Part shown: in pieces, positions 27,328-39,347 of the stretch
Numbering within the stretch: position 1 is the stretch's first letter
Layout: each line of letters starts with the position of its first letter
DNA from: Mycobacteroides saopaulense
Lineage (GTDB): Bacteria; Actinomycetota; Actinomycetes; Mycobacteriales; Mycobacteriaceae
Direction: 5' to 3'
Length of the DNA stretch: 64,000 nt
Assembly: GCF_001456355.1 (NCBI RefSeq)
Contig: NZ_CP010271.1
Coordinates: 3,410,001 to 3,474,000, forward strand
Notes under the pieces: generated by a model
What the model saw: the letters and a program-made list of their open reading frames with translations, nothing else
Told to the model about the DNA's origin: nothing
The model's database searches: none
Program-made: the position numbers and the translations under genes

Positions 27328-27921
27328 ATGACCACATCACGTATCGAGCCCGTCCCCCCGCAACACGCCTCACTGCTCACCCGGGTCATGTACCGGATGA
27401 CCAAGCGTCGTTTCGGTCAAGTGCCCGAGCCCTTTACCGTCATCGCCCACCATCGCAAGCTGATGGTCGCCGCGGCGCTGCACGAGCAGATGCTGGGCAG
27501 CGCATCCACCGTCCTGCCGGCCAACGTGCGGGAACTCGCGGTGTTCTGGACCGCCCGCACGGTCGGCTGCTCATGGTGCGTCGACTTCGGCTCCATGCTC
27601 CAGCGTCTGGACGGCTTGGATGTCGAGCGCCTCAAGGCCATCGACGACTATGCGACCTCACCGCTGTACACCGATGACGAGCGCGCCGCCATCGCCTACG
27701 CCGACGCCATGACCGGAAATCCGCACGACATCACCGACGAGCAGGTCGAAGATCTGCGGCAGCGATTCGGCGACGCCGGGGTGATCGAGCTGTCCTATCA
27801 GATCGGCGTCGAGAACATGCGCGCCCGCACCTATGCGGCGCTCGGCATCACCGAGCAGGGCTTCAATTCCGGTGACGCCTGCCGGGTTCCGTGGGCCACC
27901 GAGGACGCGTCGGACGTCTAG
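27328..27921 (+). CDS. Carboxymuconolactone decarboxylase/AhpD-like protein
   Basis: A 197-residue all-helical protein. TVGCSWCVDFGSML contains the CxxC of the AhpD/CMD family, usually a peroxidase or redox centre. IEPVPPQHASLLTRVMYRMTKRRFG matches the group of CMD-like proteins linked to ECF41 sigma factors (the COE set: carboxymuconolactone decarboxylase, oxidoreductase, epimerase). Start ATG 27328 fits the ECF41 promoter; an upstream extension to 27277 would run through that promoter. It is convergent with the sigma gene, sharing a CTAG at the stops. Confidence 0.85.
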   Translation: MTTSRIEPVPPQHASLLTRVMYRMTKRRFGQVPEPFTVIAHHRKLMVAAALHEQMLGSASTVLPANVRELAVFWTARTVGCSWCVDFGSMLQRLDGLDVERLKAIDDYATSPLYTDDERAAIAYADAMTGNPHDITDEQVEDLRQRFGDAGVIELSYQIGVENMRARTYAALGITEQGFNSGDACRVPWATEDASDV

Positions 27922-28826
27922 GCGCTGCGCAGCGGCGTGCCGGCGAACTTGTCGGGATTGCTCACATCCCAGACCGCCAGCACCTGCCCGTCGCGCACGG
28001 TGAACGCGCTCACCCGGGGCAGCACCGGTCTGAAATTCGGATCGGTGTCTGTCTCGGTCAGGTACATGCCGAACTGCCCGTTCACCAGCGCCGGATTGAT
28101 CGCCTGCGTCATCTGTGGGCCGTAACGCTCCATCAGCCCCAGCAGGAAACGCGCCACCTTGTCGGGGCCGTGGATGACCCGTACCGCCGTCGGCGCCTTG
28201 CCGTCGGAATCTCCGGTCATCGTCACCTCCGGATGCAGCAGCCGCACAACGGCTTCCACACTTCCGGACATGAGGGCCTCCAGCAGCTTGCCCACCACCT
28301 CGTTGTGTTCGCCATCGGCCACCGGTTCCGGGGTAGCGGTCACCGCGCGGCGCGCACGCGAAGCGAGTTGCCGAGCGGCCGCGTCGTTGATGCCGAGAAT
28401 CTCGGCAATCTGTTTGAACGGCACCGAGAATCCGTCGTGCAGGACGAAGGCCACGCGCTGATCGGGTGCCAGTCGGTCCAGCACCACCATGGCGGCGAAG
28501 CGGGCGTCCTCGCTGGCCACCAGCGCGGCAAGCGGGTCACTGCCATCCAGTCCGGTGACGACCGGCTCCGGAAGCCATTCCCCCACATAGGTTTCCCTGC
28601 GATATACGGCCGATCGCAACCGATCCAGCCCGAGCCTGGACACCACGGTGGTGAGCCAGGCCGGCAAGTCCTCGATCTCCCCGGACGCGGAATGCCAGCG
28701 CAGCCAGGCGTCCTGGACGATGTCCTCGGCGTCGGCGACGCTACCGGTGAGCCGATAGGCCACGGCTTGCAGACGCGGGCGCAACGCCTCGAACTCATCG
28801 GTACGCTCCCGGACCTGGCCTGCCAT
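27918..28826 (-). CDS. ECF41-group RNA polymerase sigma factor (SigJ-like)
   Basis: A 302-residue extracytoplasmic-function sigma factor. Region 2 (about 13-80, AVAYRLTGSVADAEDIVQDAWLRW), then the linker motif WLPEP, region 4 (about 125-180, AFVLHDGFSVPFKQIAEILGI) and a C-terminal SnoaL-like extension of about 120 residues ending SNPDKFAGTPLR. WLPEP, the degenerate DSDGK and NPDKF are the ECF41 hallmark motifs; the extension replaces an anti-sigma factor and tunes activity. The start is ATG 28826; GTG 28829 is possible. The target promoter lies beside the facing gene. Confidence 0.9.
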   Translation of the reverse strand: MAGQVRERTDEFEALRPRLQAVAYRLTGSVADAEDIVQDAWLRWHSASGEIEDLPAWLTTVVSRLGLDRLRSAVYRRETYVGEWLPEPVVTGLDGSDPLAALVASEDARFAAMVVLDRLAPDQRVAFVLHDGFSVPFKQIAEILGINDAAARQLASRARRAVTATPEPVADGEHNEVVGKLLEALMSGSVEAVVRLLHPEVTMTGDSDGKAPTAVRVIHGPDKVARFLLGLMERYGPQMTQAINPALVNGQFGMYLTETDTDPNFRPVLPRVSAFTVRDGQVLAVWDVSNPDKFAGTPLRSA

Positions 28827-28860
28827 CACTTCAGCCTATGCCTGCCCCTAGGGTGAGCCT

Positions 28861-29874
28861 ATGGCCAAGCCGTCGATCGATCCCGTCCGCTGGCAGCCTC
28901 CCGGTATACGGCCGCTATCCCTGAATCCGCAGCCACTGCCACCGCTGAGCATCGTGGCGTTGCCCGGTCACGCCCCCGAGGACGTGGTGGCCGACGCTGC
29001 CGGGAACATCTGGGCGGGCGTGGCGGACGGCAAGATCCTGCGCATCACGCCCGATGGATCTGAGGTGGCGCATGTCGCCACCACCGAGCACCCGCCCCTG
29101 GGCCTGCACATCGCACGCGACGGCCGAGTGCTGATCTGCAGCCGCGACAAGCTGCTGGCCCTGGACCCTGCGTCGGCGGATATCGAGCCACTGGTCACCA
29201 AGGTGGATGGGCCGCCGCTCGTCTTCTGCTCGAATGTCACCGAATCTGCCGATGGCACAATCTATTTCAGCGAGTCGACGGCGCGTTTCCCGTTCGAGCT
29301 GTTCATGGCCGCGATCCTGGAGGGGCGCCCCACCGGACGAGTGTTCCGCCGCGATCCGGACGGGACCGTGACGACCATTGCCACGGGACTGGCGTTCACC
29401 AACGGGGTCACCCTGACCGCCGACGAGTCCGCTCTGATCATCGCCGAGACAGTCGGCCGCAAGGTGAGCAGGTACGCGCTCACCGGCCCCGATGCCGGCG
29501 CCCTGACGCCGATCCTGGAAGAGATTCCGGGCATGCCCGACAACATCAGCACCGGCGCCGACGGCCGCATCTGGGTCACCCTGGCCAGCCCGCGCAATGC
29601 GCTCGCCGAATGGCTGCTCCCCCGCACTCCGGCGATTCGGAAGGTCCTGTGGCAGCTGCCCGACGCTCTGCTTCCGAGTACCGACACCGATCCGTGGGTC
29701 ATCGCGGTGAACCCGGAGACCGGCAGCGTGGTGGCCAACATCCGCGGCAAATCCCGGGATCTGCGCACCGTCACCGGCGTCGTGGAGTCAGGTGGCCGTC
29801 TCTGGTTCGGATGCATCGGATCATCGGCCGTCGGGCACATCAGCCTGGCCGATATCGCCCCCTCGGGTCATTGA
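28861..29874 (+). CDS. SMP-30/gluconolactonase-like beta-propeller protein
   Basis: A 337-residue protein of the strictosidine synthase/SMP-30 propeller family. [69 protein letters not shown] and [20 protein letters not shown] are successive blades. [20 protein letters not shown] holds the usual metal-ligand Asp-Asn. It is probably a lactonase or esterase acting on an unknown substrate. TAGGGT (28849-28854) lies six bases before the ATG (leaderless). It is divergent from the ECF41 gene, 34 bases apart. Confidence 0.83.
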   Translation: MAKPSIDPVRWQPPGIRPLSLNPQPLPPLSIVALPGHAPEDVVADAAGNIWAGVADGKILRITPDGSEVAHVATTEHPPLGLHIARDGRVLICSRDKLLALDPASADIEPLVTKVDGPPLVFCSNVTESADGTIYFSESTARFPFELFMAAILEGRPTGRVFRRDPDGTVTTIATGLAFTNGVTLTADESALIIAETVGRKVSRYALTGPDAGALTPILEEIPGMPDNISTGADGRIWVTLASPRNALAEWLLPRTPAIRKVLWQLPDALLPSTDTDPWVIAVNPETGSVVANIRGKSRDLRTVTGVVESGGRLWFGCIGSSAVGHISLADIAPSGH

Positions 29875-29947
29875 ACTAGCAAGTCACATCCGACACAGCC
29901 GTAACATCCCCCAGTTCAGGGCGGCATTCGCTTACTGTGACGAAGCG

Positions 29948-31234
29948 ATGACCACCCGGACTTCAGTGCCACAGTGCCGCCAGGCCATGCGATCAGCCGC
30001 GACTCGTCTCGCCGCTGCCACCGCCGCCGGGCTGATCGTCGCCGCCCTCCCGCTGAGCACGCCGCCCGCCAGCGCCGAGCCCGGATTCACCCCGCCGGAC
30101 ACCAGCGGCTGCCCGTACAAGGTGGTCACCCCGCCGGCGGTCGACACCTCCGAGGTCCCCAAGGCCGGTGGCGACCCACCCGCGCCCCTCCCGGTGCCCG
30201 CCAAGCCCATCGGCGGCCAGATGCTGGGCAGCTGCGACGTGATCACCCCCGACGGCGCCGGACCGGTACCGGGCGACATTTCCGCGGAATCCTGGATGAT
30301 CGCCGATCTCAACACCGGAAACGTCGTGGCCGCCAAGGACCCTCACGCCCGGCATCGGCCCGCCAGCGTCATCAAGGTGCTGATCGCCATGGAATCCATC
30401 AACAACCTGAACCTGAACCAGGCGGTGGTGGGCACCCAGGACGACGCGAACAGCGAAGGCACCAGGGTCGGCGTCGACGTCGGCGGGACCTACACGGTCC
30501 GGCAGCTGCTCACCGGTCTGCTGATGAACTCGGGCAACGACGCTGCGCACGCGCTGGCGGTTCAGCTCGGCGGTATGGACGAGACCGTCGCCAAGCTCAA
30601 CGACATGGCGCAGAAACTGGGCGCGCGGGACACCCGCGTGGCCACCCCCTCCGGCCTGGATGGCCCCGGCATGAGCACCTCCGCCTATGACCTCGGCCTG
30701 TTCTACAAATACGCGTTCGCCGACCCCACCTTCGCCGACCTGGTATCGGCTCCCAAGGCCACCTTTCCCGGACACCCCGCCAAACCCGGTGAGCCCGACG
30801 ATCATCCGCCGTACGAGATGACGAACGACAACAAGCTGCTCTACAACTACCCCGGCGCGCTCGGCGGCAAGACCGGATACACCGACGACGCGCAGCAGAC
30901 CTTTGTCGGTGCCGCCGAACGCGACGGCCGCCGGCTGGTGGTCACCATGCTGCGCGGTACACGTCTACCGATCGCTCCCTGGGAACAGGCTGCCCACTTG
31001 CTGGACTACGGATTCTCCACTCCCCGCGACGCCTCGATCGGCAAGCTCGTCGACCCCGACCCGTCGCTGTTGACCAAGCCGCATGCCGACAACACGGGCA
31101 CTCCGCAGGCCGCGGGCCTCACCGCCGACGCGGTGAACAGCGTCCCGGTCCGAGTGGGTGTCACGATCATCGGCGCGATGATCGTGTTCGGCCTCATCCT
31201 CGCGGCACGGTCACTCAATCGCCGCCAGGCTTAA
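29948..31234 (+). CDS. dacB1: D-alanyl-D-alanine carboxypeptidase (penicillin-binding protein)
   Basis: A 428-residue secreted serine peptidase trimming peptidoglycan stem peptides. The Sec signal spans about 1-41 (hydrophobic [18 protein letters not shown]). The catalytic SxxK is in [13 protein letters not shown], SxN in [11 protein letters not shown] and KTG in [12 protein letters not shown]-terminal membrane helix ([19 protein letters not shown]) anchors it. The start ATG 29948 is chosen because upstream in-frame sequence overlaps the previous gene. Synteny is with Rv3330. Its stop overlaps the facing YihY stop in TTAA. Confidence 0.92.
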   Translation: MTTRTSVPQCRQAMRSAATRLAAATAAGLIVAALPLSTPPASAEPGFTPPDTSGCPYKVVTPPAVDTSEVPKAGGDPPAPLPVPAKPIGGQMLGSCDVITPDGAGPVPGDISAESWMIADLNTGNVVAAKDPHARHRPASVIKVLIAMESINNLNLNQAVVGTQDDANSEGTRVGVDVGGTYTVRQLLTGLLMNSGNDAAHALAVQLGGMDETVAKLNDMAQKLGARDTRVATPSGLDGPGMSTSAYDLGLFYKYAFADPTFADLVSAPKATFPGHPAKPGEPDDHPPYEMTNDNKLLYNYPGALGGKTGYTDDAQQTFVGAAERDGRRLVVTMLRGTRLPIAPWEQAAHLLDYGFSTPRDASIGKLVDPDPSLLTKPHADNTGTPQAAGLTADAVNSVPVRVGVTIIGAMIVFGLILAARSLNRRQA

Positions 31235-32259
31235 TCGCCGCCACGCCCCAGCCACGAAATACCGATCGCACCAAGGGCTCCCGCCCCAAAGGCGGCGAGA
31301 ACACCCAGTTTCGATGGACGCTCGACGGTCTCGACGCGCGTGGTGATGACCACCGGCTCGGGCGGCGGCACGTACACGAACGGCCTGTTCTCGTCGGACG
31401 TGGCGGCCCAGGCTGTGGCGTACAGCAGCAGCCGGGCAGTGATGTAGGCGAACACCATGATGCCGAGCACCGGACCGAACGTGGAGCCCGCCGGGCCATG
31501 CATGATCACGCTCAAATAGATCGAAGCGACCTGCTTGAACAGTTCGAACCCGACCGCCGCGATCAGCCCGGCGCGCACCGCACTCGAGAAGGGCAGCCGC
31601 TCCCTGGGTAGTCGCGCGATCATCCAGGTGAACAGTGCCCACGACAACACGGTCGCTATCGCTATCGTCACGACCTTGAGCAGAACCGCCGGCACCGAGA
31701 CGTCATGCAGGCCGATCCACCCCAATATTCGCAGGATGGTTTTCTCGTTACCGACGGCGGTCACCGCGATGGTGAGGGCCAGCGCCACGAAGGTCGAGCC
31801 CAATGCCAGCAGATCCGACAGCTTGCCCTGTACGAAACCTTCCGACTCGTTTGGCGGCTGCTCCCACATGGCAGAGAGCGCCGCCCGCACATTCGCCATC
31901 CAGCCCAGCCCGGCCCACGCCGCGGTCGCCAGACCGGCGATGCCCAGGCTGGTACGCGAAGCAATGGCCGTGTCCATCAAATTGATTAGCTGGTTACCCA
32001 CCTCGCCCGAGATGGCGCCACTGATCCGGCCGCGTAGCTCCGCAATTGTGTCCGGCCGCCTGGACAACACAAAACCCATGACCGCGAACGCGACCATCAT
32101 GAGCGGAAACAGCGCAAAGACGGTGAAATAGGTGATTCCGGCGGCGAAGAAGTTGCCGTTTACCTTCTGGTAGCGCTCCTGCATCCGCATGATGTGGTCG
32201 AACCAGGGAAATCGTGCACGATAGCGGTCAAGAATTCCGGGCTTGTCGTCTTCGGCCAC
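31231..32259 (-). CDS. YihY/BrkB-family inner membrane protein
   Basis: A 342-residue protein with about six membrane helices. [29 protein letters not shown] and [46 protein letters not shown] are the family blocks. The C-terminal tail (about 275-342) is a periplasmic or cytosolic extension ending in a further hydrophobic stretch, [20 protein letters not shown]. The family is called virulence factor BrkB or ribonuclease BN-like in old annotations, but its function is unknown. Synteny is with Rv3335c; trpS follows upstream 22 bases away. Confidence 0.85.
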   Translation of the reverse strand: MAEDDKPGILDRYRARFPWFDHIMRMQERYQKVNGNFFAAGITYFTVFALFPLMMVAFAVMGFVLSRRPDTIAELRGRISGAISGEVGNQLINLMDTAIASRTSLGIAGLATAAWAGLGWMANVRAALSAMWEQPPNESEGFVQGKLSDLLALGSTFVALALTIAVTAVGNEKTILRILGWIGLHDVSVPAVLLKVVTIAIATVLSWALFTWMIARLPRERLPFSSAVRAGLIAAVGFELFKQVASIYLSVIMHGPAGSTFGPVLGIMVFAYITARLLLYATAWAATSDENRPFVYVPPPEPVVITTRVETVERPSKLGVLAAFGAGALGAIGISWLGRGGD

Positions 32260-32281
32260 TCTTCACCACCTCAGTTGTTCG

Positions 32282-33364
<1,083 letters not shown>

Positions 33365-34192
33365 CTAGTGCAGCCGGTACTCGACGGTCACCGGCGCGTG
33401 GTCGGACCAGCGGAGCGCATAGGCATCGGCCCGCTCCACCCGCGCCGCGTGCGCGCGCCGCCCGAGATCACCGGTGGCCAGGTGATAGTCGATGCGCCAG
33501 CCCGCGTCGTTGTCGAAGGCCTTACCGCGCCACGACCACCAACTGTATGGCCCGTCGACATCCGGATGCAGCAACCGGAAACTGTCGACCCAGCCGGCCT
33601 CCAGCAGCGAGGCGACCCATGCTCGCTCCTCCGGCAAGAACCCTGCCTTTTTCTGATTCGCCTTCCACGCCTTGATGTCTCGCTCGGTGTGTCCGATGTT
33701 CCAATCGCCGCAGATCACCGTGTCGCGCCCACTGGCAGCGAGCGCGGCCATCCGGGTACCCACGGCCGCCATGAAACGCTCCTTCTCCAGCTGGCGCTCG
33801 GTACCCGCCTCACCGGTGGGCAGATAGATGCTCGCCACCGTCAGGTCGCCGATCTCGGCCTCCAGATACCGGCCGGATTCGTCGAACTCGCCACCGTCGG
33901 CCTCCAACGCCGACCTGTTCGATGCGGTAGGGACCCGGCTGAGGATCCCCACGCCGTTGCGCCCCTTCACACTCGATGAGGCGCTCACCACATGCCACCC
34001 CGCGGTAAGCGCCGGGGCCAGCGCCTCCAGCAGCTGCTCCTCCTCCGCGCGGACCTCCTGCAGACACACGATGTCGGCGCTCGTCTGCTCCAGCCAGGGC
34101 AACAGTCCGCGGTTCTCCGCGGAGCGTTCCTTGACGGCGGCACGAATGCCGTTGACGTTGATGGTGGTGACGGTGATCTTCTTCGCGCTCAT
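33365..34192 (-). CDS. Exodeoxyribonuclease III (AP endonuclease)
   Basis: A 275-residue exonuclease III/AP endonuclease-fold protein. ITVTTINVNGIRAA (start), VCLQEVRAEEE (metal Glu), VICGDWNIGHTERDI (catalytic Asp-Asn), DYHLATGDLG and WSDHAPVTVEY (catalytic His) are all present. It cuts DNA at abasic sites and removes 3' blocks in base-excision repair. ATG 34192 is preferred; a longer frame adds 25 residues without similarity. It may be the functional XthA, though the M. tuberculosis xthA lies elsewhere (Rv0427c). Confidence 0.88.
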   Translation of the reverse strand: MSAKKITVTTINVNGIRAAVKERSAENRGLLPWLEQTSADIVCLQEVRAEEEQLLEALAPALTAGWHVVSASSSVKGRNGVGILSRVPTASNRSALEADGGEFDESGRYLEAEIGDLTVASIYLPTGEAGTERQLEKERFMAAVGTRMAALAASGRDTVICGDWNIGHTERDIKAWKANQKKAGFLPEERAWVASLLEAGWVDSFRLLHPDVDGPYSWWSWRGKAFDNDAGWRIDYHLATGDLGRRAHAARVERADAYALRWSDHAPVTVEYRLH

Positions 34193-34257
34193 CGATCGCC
34201 GACGATAGCCGAGCGGTGTGACAGAGCCGCTGGGGAGAAGAGTGCCGACACTGCTAA

Positions 34258-34300
34258 GTTGACGCAAAAGTCGGTAATGTCAACGCCGCTGTTGACGCAA
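34258..34300 (+). repeat. Direct repeat GTTGACGCAA before the hydrolase gene
   Basis: GTTGACGCAA occurs at 34258-34267 and again at 34291-34300, a centre-to-centre spacing of 33 bases or about three helical turns. TAATGT at 34275-34280 between them could be a -10 box. It may be a regulator-binding pair for the gene at 34313. Confidence 0.45.
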
Positions 34301-34312
34301 TGAGGAGGACCC

Positions 34313-35191
34313 ATGTTGGAAGCCGTCTTGTCGAAGTCGTCGAGCAGGCGCGCCCCCATCGAGATGGGTGAGGGCGAGCCCGTTCTGCTCCTCCATCCGT
34401 TCATGCTGTCGCAGTCGGTCTGGGAGACCGTCGCCGAGCAGCTCGCCGATGCCGGATACGAGGTGTTCGCGCCGACGTACCCCGGCCACAACGGCGGTGG
34501 CCCGATGCCCAAGTTGCCGCCGTTCTCGCAGCGCTCGGTCGACGTGTACCTCGATCAGGTCGAGCAGATCATGGACCAAAAGGGCTGGGAGACAGCGCAC
34601 CTGGTGGGCAACTCGCTCGGCGGATGGATCGCCCTGGGCCTGGCGCAGCGTGGCCGCGCCCGCAGCGTCACGGCCATCGCCCCGGCCGGCGGCTGGACCA
34701 AGTACTCGCTGTTGAAGGCCGAGATCGTGGTGAAGTTCGCGGCCATGCTTCCCTGGTTGGCATTCTCGAGGCTCCTGGGCCGTCGCGCGGCGGGCCTACC
34801 GTTCGTGAAATTCGCCACCGCCCGCACCCTGTGCGGCGAGACCGAGGCACTGAGCCTGCCGGACTTCCACAGCATCTTCGAGGACATCACGCACTGCCCT
34901 GCCTATTTCGCGTCGCTGACGTCGATCCTGCCGGCGCCGGGCCTGGAGAACCTGAACACCATCTCGGTGCCCGCACAGTTGGTGTTGTGTGAGAAGGACG
35001 AGATCGTGCCGCCGGGCCGGTTCGGCAAGCTCATCGGCCAGGGCCTGCCCGCCGACGCACGACGGATCACCTTGGCGGGCATGGGACATGTGCCCATGCT
35101 GGAGGCGCCGGGCCAAGTCACCGAGGTGATCACCGACCTGATCGATCCGCTGGTCGCGGCCAAGCGCAGCGCGGCCTCCGACGCCGTCTAG
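34313..35191 (+). CDS. Alpha/beta-hydrolase family protein
   Basis: A 292-residue cytosolic hydrolase. LLLHPFMLSQSVWETV forms the oxyanion region, AHLVGNSLGGWIALGLA the nucleophile elbow (Ser in GNSLGG), LVLCEKDEIVPP the catalytic acid and GMGHVPMLEAP the catalytic His. A helical lid lies at about 140-210. The substrate is unknown. A strong ribosome site, GAGGAGG, lies four bases before the ATG. In M. tuberculosis this place, before icd1, holds the fragments Rv3337/Rv3338; here the gene is intact. Confidence 0.85.
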   Translation: MLEAVLSKSSSRRAPIEMGEGEPVLLLHPFMLSQSVWETVAEQLADAGYEVFAPTYPGHNGGGPMPKLPPFSQRSVDVYLDQVEQIMDQKGWETAHLVGNSLGGWIALGLAQRGRARSVTAIAPAGGWTKYSLLKAEIVVKFAAMLPWLAFSRLLGRRAAGLPFVKFATARTLCGETEALSLPDFHSIFEDITHCPAYFASLTSILPAPGLENLNTISVPAQLVLCEKDEIVPPGRFGKLIGQGLPADARRITLAGMGHVPMLEAPGQVTEVITDLIDPLVAAKRSAASDAV

Positions 35192-35206
35192 ACCCCTCGA
35201 CAACGT

Positions 35207-35263
35207 CGACACGCCACGTTCTGCGCGTCCCTCTCGGGAAACGCGTCAGAACGCGGCGTGTCG
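35207..35263. terminator. Large imperfect intergenic hairpin between convergent genes
   Basis: The left arm 35207-35228 and right arm 35241-35263 are inverted repeats (CGACACGCC-A/G-CGTTCTG, then CGCGT on both) with only one substitution and one inserted base. The loop is short. There is no T tract, so it may act as a rho-independent-like bidirectional terminator or be a dispersed palindromic unit. Confidence 0.6.
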
Positions 35264-35285
35264 GTTGAGGTGAAATCGAGGCGCG

Positions 35286-37532
<2,247 letters not shown>

Positions 37533-37712
37533 GGTCACTCCCGGCATCGTTGATCGGACTTGTTGGTCGGTCAAAATTTCAGGTACCCCGTGGGTCACAC
37601 GGATGCCCTATTCAGTATCACGTCGCCTCCGAGCCTAGGCGGGCGGACGGCGTGTGATCGCGCTCCCATATGCGCTTGGACTACCTGGTGGCAACCATTC
37701 GGTGAATTGCGA

Positions 37713-37718
37713 TACGCT
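37713..37718 (+). promoter_or_regulatory. Candidate -10 box of the metC-metX operon
   Basis: TACGCT lies eight bases before the first base of the SAM-IV aptamer (37726), so the transcript would begin almost exactly with the riboswitch. Confidence 0.5.
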
Positions 37719-37725
37719 GCTAAGC

Positions 37726-37875
37726 GGTCATGAGTACCAGCGTCAAGCCCCGGCTCGCTGGTCGGCAACCCTCCAACCGCGGTGGGGTGCCCCGGGTGAT
37801 TGACCAGGTTGAGTAGCCGACTGAATCGTCGACAGGTTGTCGACGGAGCAATCGGCCACACGGCAAGCGCGGGTC
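37726..37875 (+). ncRNA. SAM-IV riboswitch
   Basis: The sequence from GGTCATGAGTACCAGCG to CGGCAAGCGCGGGTC follows the mycobacterial SAM-IV aptamer almost base for base, including AAGCCCCGG, CGGCAACCCTCCAACCG, GGTGGGGTGCCCCGGGTGA and GACCAGGTTGAGTAGCCG. SAM-IV binds S-adenosylmethionine and shares its ligand pocket with SAM-I. It stands before a sulfhydrylase gene, as in other mycobacteria. Binding of SAM should lower metC-metX expression. The variable stem at about 37820-37858 is longer than in the form I know. Confidence 0.93.
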
Positions 37876-37881
37876 CGATGG

Positions 37882-37908
37882 CGGGCCCCGAGAAGACAGG
37901 TTGGCCCG
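37882..37908 (+). promoter_or_regulatory. Hairpin between SAM-IV aptamer and leader ORF (candidate expression platform)
   Basis: CGGGCC (37882-37887) pairs with GGCCCG (37903-37908), the last six bases before the leader ATG. The loop holds AGAAGACAGG, the only purine-rich ribosome-site candidate. Formation of the stem would hide the ribosome site of the cysteine-rich leader ORF. Confidence 0.55.
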
Positions 37909-37989
37909 ATGAAGTATTCGTCACCCGGGGGTAAGTCCCTGCGTTCCTGTTGTCGGCACTGTCACTGTCGCTGTTGTCCCCAGCCCTGA
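37909..37989 (+). CDS. 26-residue cysteine-rich leader peptide upstream of metC
   Basis: ATG 37909 opens a 26-codon ORF ending at TGA 37987-37989, 32 bases before metC. The second half is SLRSCCRHCHCRCCPQP: Cys at 14, 15, 18, 20, 22 and 23, all encoded TGT. Six Cys in ten codons is far above chance. Poly-cysteine short ORFs are known in mycobacteria as cysteine-responsive attenuators of downstream sulfur genes. Here the ORF is not leaderless but lies within the mRNA, between the SAM-IV aptamer and the sulfhydrylase. Cysteine sensing by ribosome stalling is an inference. Confidence 0.65.
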   Translation: MKYSSPGGKSLRSCCRHCHCRCCPQP

Positions 37990-38021
37990 CTGCCGTACCC
38001 GACTACCCCCAGGAGAGCCCC

Positions 38022-39347
38022 ATGACCGATATCGACCCCACACAGTGGACCTTCGAGACCAAGCAGATCCACGCGGGCCAGTCCGCCGATGCCTCGACCA
38101 ATGCCCGAGCCTTGCCGATCTACCAGACCACCTCCTACGTCTTCGACGACACGGCGCATGCCGCGGCGCTCTTCGGACTGTCCGAAGAGGGCAACATCTA
38201 CACCCGCATCGGTAACCCCACTCAGGACGTTGTGGAGCAGCGCATCGCCGCCCTGGAGGGTGGTGTGGCCGCGCTGCTGCTGGCCTCCGGACAGGCGGCG
38301 GCGACGCTGGCCATCGTGAACATCGCGGAGGCCGGCGACAACATCGTGTCGAGCCCGCGCCTGTATGGCGGCACGTACAACCTGCTGCACTACACACTGC
38401 CGCGCCTGGGTATTTCGACCACCTTCGTCGAAGATCCCGATGATCTCGAGTCCTGGCGCCGAGCCATCACTCCGCAGACCAAGGCGATCTTCGCCGAGTC
38501 GATCTCCAACCCCCAGAACGACATTCTCGACATCGCGGGCATCTCGGAGATCGCACACGCGGCAGGCATCCCGCTCATCGTCGACAACACCGTCGCCACG
38601 CCCTATTTGATCCAGCCGCTGGCTCACGGTGCCGACATCGTGGTGCACTCGGCCACCAAATACCTTGGCGGGCATGGCAATGCAATCGGCGGCGTGATCA
38701 TCGACGGCGGCACCTTCGACTGGACACAGGGTCGGCATCCGGGCTTCACCACACCCGACCCGAGCTACCACGGGGTGGTCTTCGCCGACCTGGGCGCACC
38801 GGCCTATGCACTCAAGGCCCGCGTTCAGCTGTTGCGCGACCTCGGCCCTGCCATCTCACCGTTCAACGCATTCCTCATCGCGCAGGGTCTGGAGACGCTG
38901 AGCCTGCGCGTGCAACGCCACGTAGAGAACGCACAGCGCGTGGCCGAATACCTCGTGGCCCAGCCGGAGGTCACCCGCGTCAACTACGCCGGTCTGCCCA
39001 CCTCGCCCTGGTACGAGCGCGCGAAGGCACTGGCACCCAAGGGCGCCGGGGCCGTCCTGGCCTTCGAATTGGACGGAGGAGCCGAGGCGGCGACGACCTT
39101 CATCGATGCACTGACCCTGCACAGCCATGTCGCCAACATCGGCGACGTGCGCTCGCTCGTCATCCACCCCGCGACCACGACGCACGCACAGCTCGCCCCC
39201 GCCGAGCAGGTGGCCTCGGGCGTCACCCCCGGGCTGGTCCGGCTGGCCGTCGGCATCGAGGGCATCGACGACATCCTGGCCGATCTCGACGCCGGATTTG
39301 CCGCCGTACGTCGCCTCAAACAGCCCGCGGCGGTGGCATCATCGTGA
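38022..39347 (+). CDS. metC: O-acetylhomoserine sulfhydrylase (PLP-dependent)
   Basis: A 441-residue Cys/Met-metabolism PLP enzyme that makes homocysteine from O-acetylhomoserine and sulfide; called metC by synteny (Rv3340), MetY by activity. [17 protein letters not shown] and the PLP-Lys region [13 protein letters not shown] (Lys in ATKYLGGHG) are diagnostic, and [15 protein letters not shown] is the phosphate/ring-binding block. The start ATG 38022 is preceded by AGGAGAG. A longer in-frame reading upstream would read through the leader ORF in another frame. Its stop overlaps the GTG of metX. Confidence 0.94.
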   Translation: MTDIDPTQWTFETKQIHAGQSADASTNARALPIYQTTSYVFDDTAHAAALFGLSEEGNIYTRIGNPTQDVVEQRIAALEGGVAALLLASGQAAATLAIVNIAEAGDNIVSSPRLYGGTYNLLHYTLPRLGISTTFVEDPDDLESWRRAITPQTKAIFAESISNPQNDILDIAGISEIAHAAGIPLIVDNTVATPYLIQPLAHGADIVVHSATKYLGGHGNAIGGVIIDGGTFDWTQGRHPGFTTPDPSYHGVVFADLGAPAYALKARVQLLRDLGPAISPFNAFLIAQGLETLSLRVQRHVENAQRVAEYLVAQPEVTRVNYAGLPTSPWYERAKALAPKGAGAVLAFELDGGAEAATTFIDALTLHSHVANIGDVRSLVIHPATTTHAQLAPAEQVASGVTPGLVRLAVGIEGIDDILADLDAGFAAVRRLKQPAAVASS

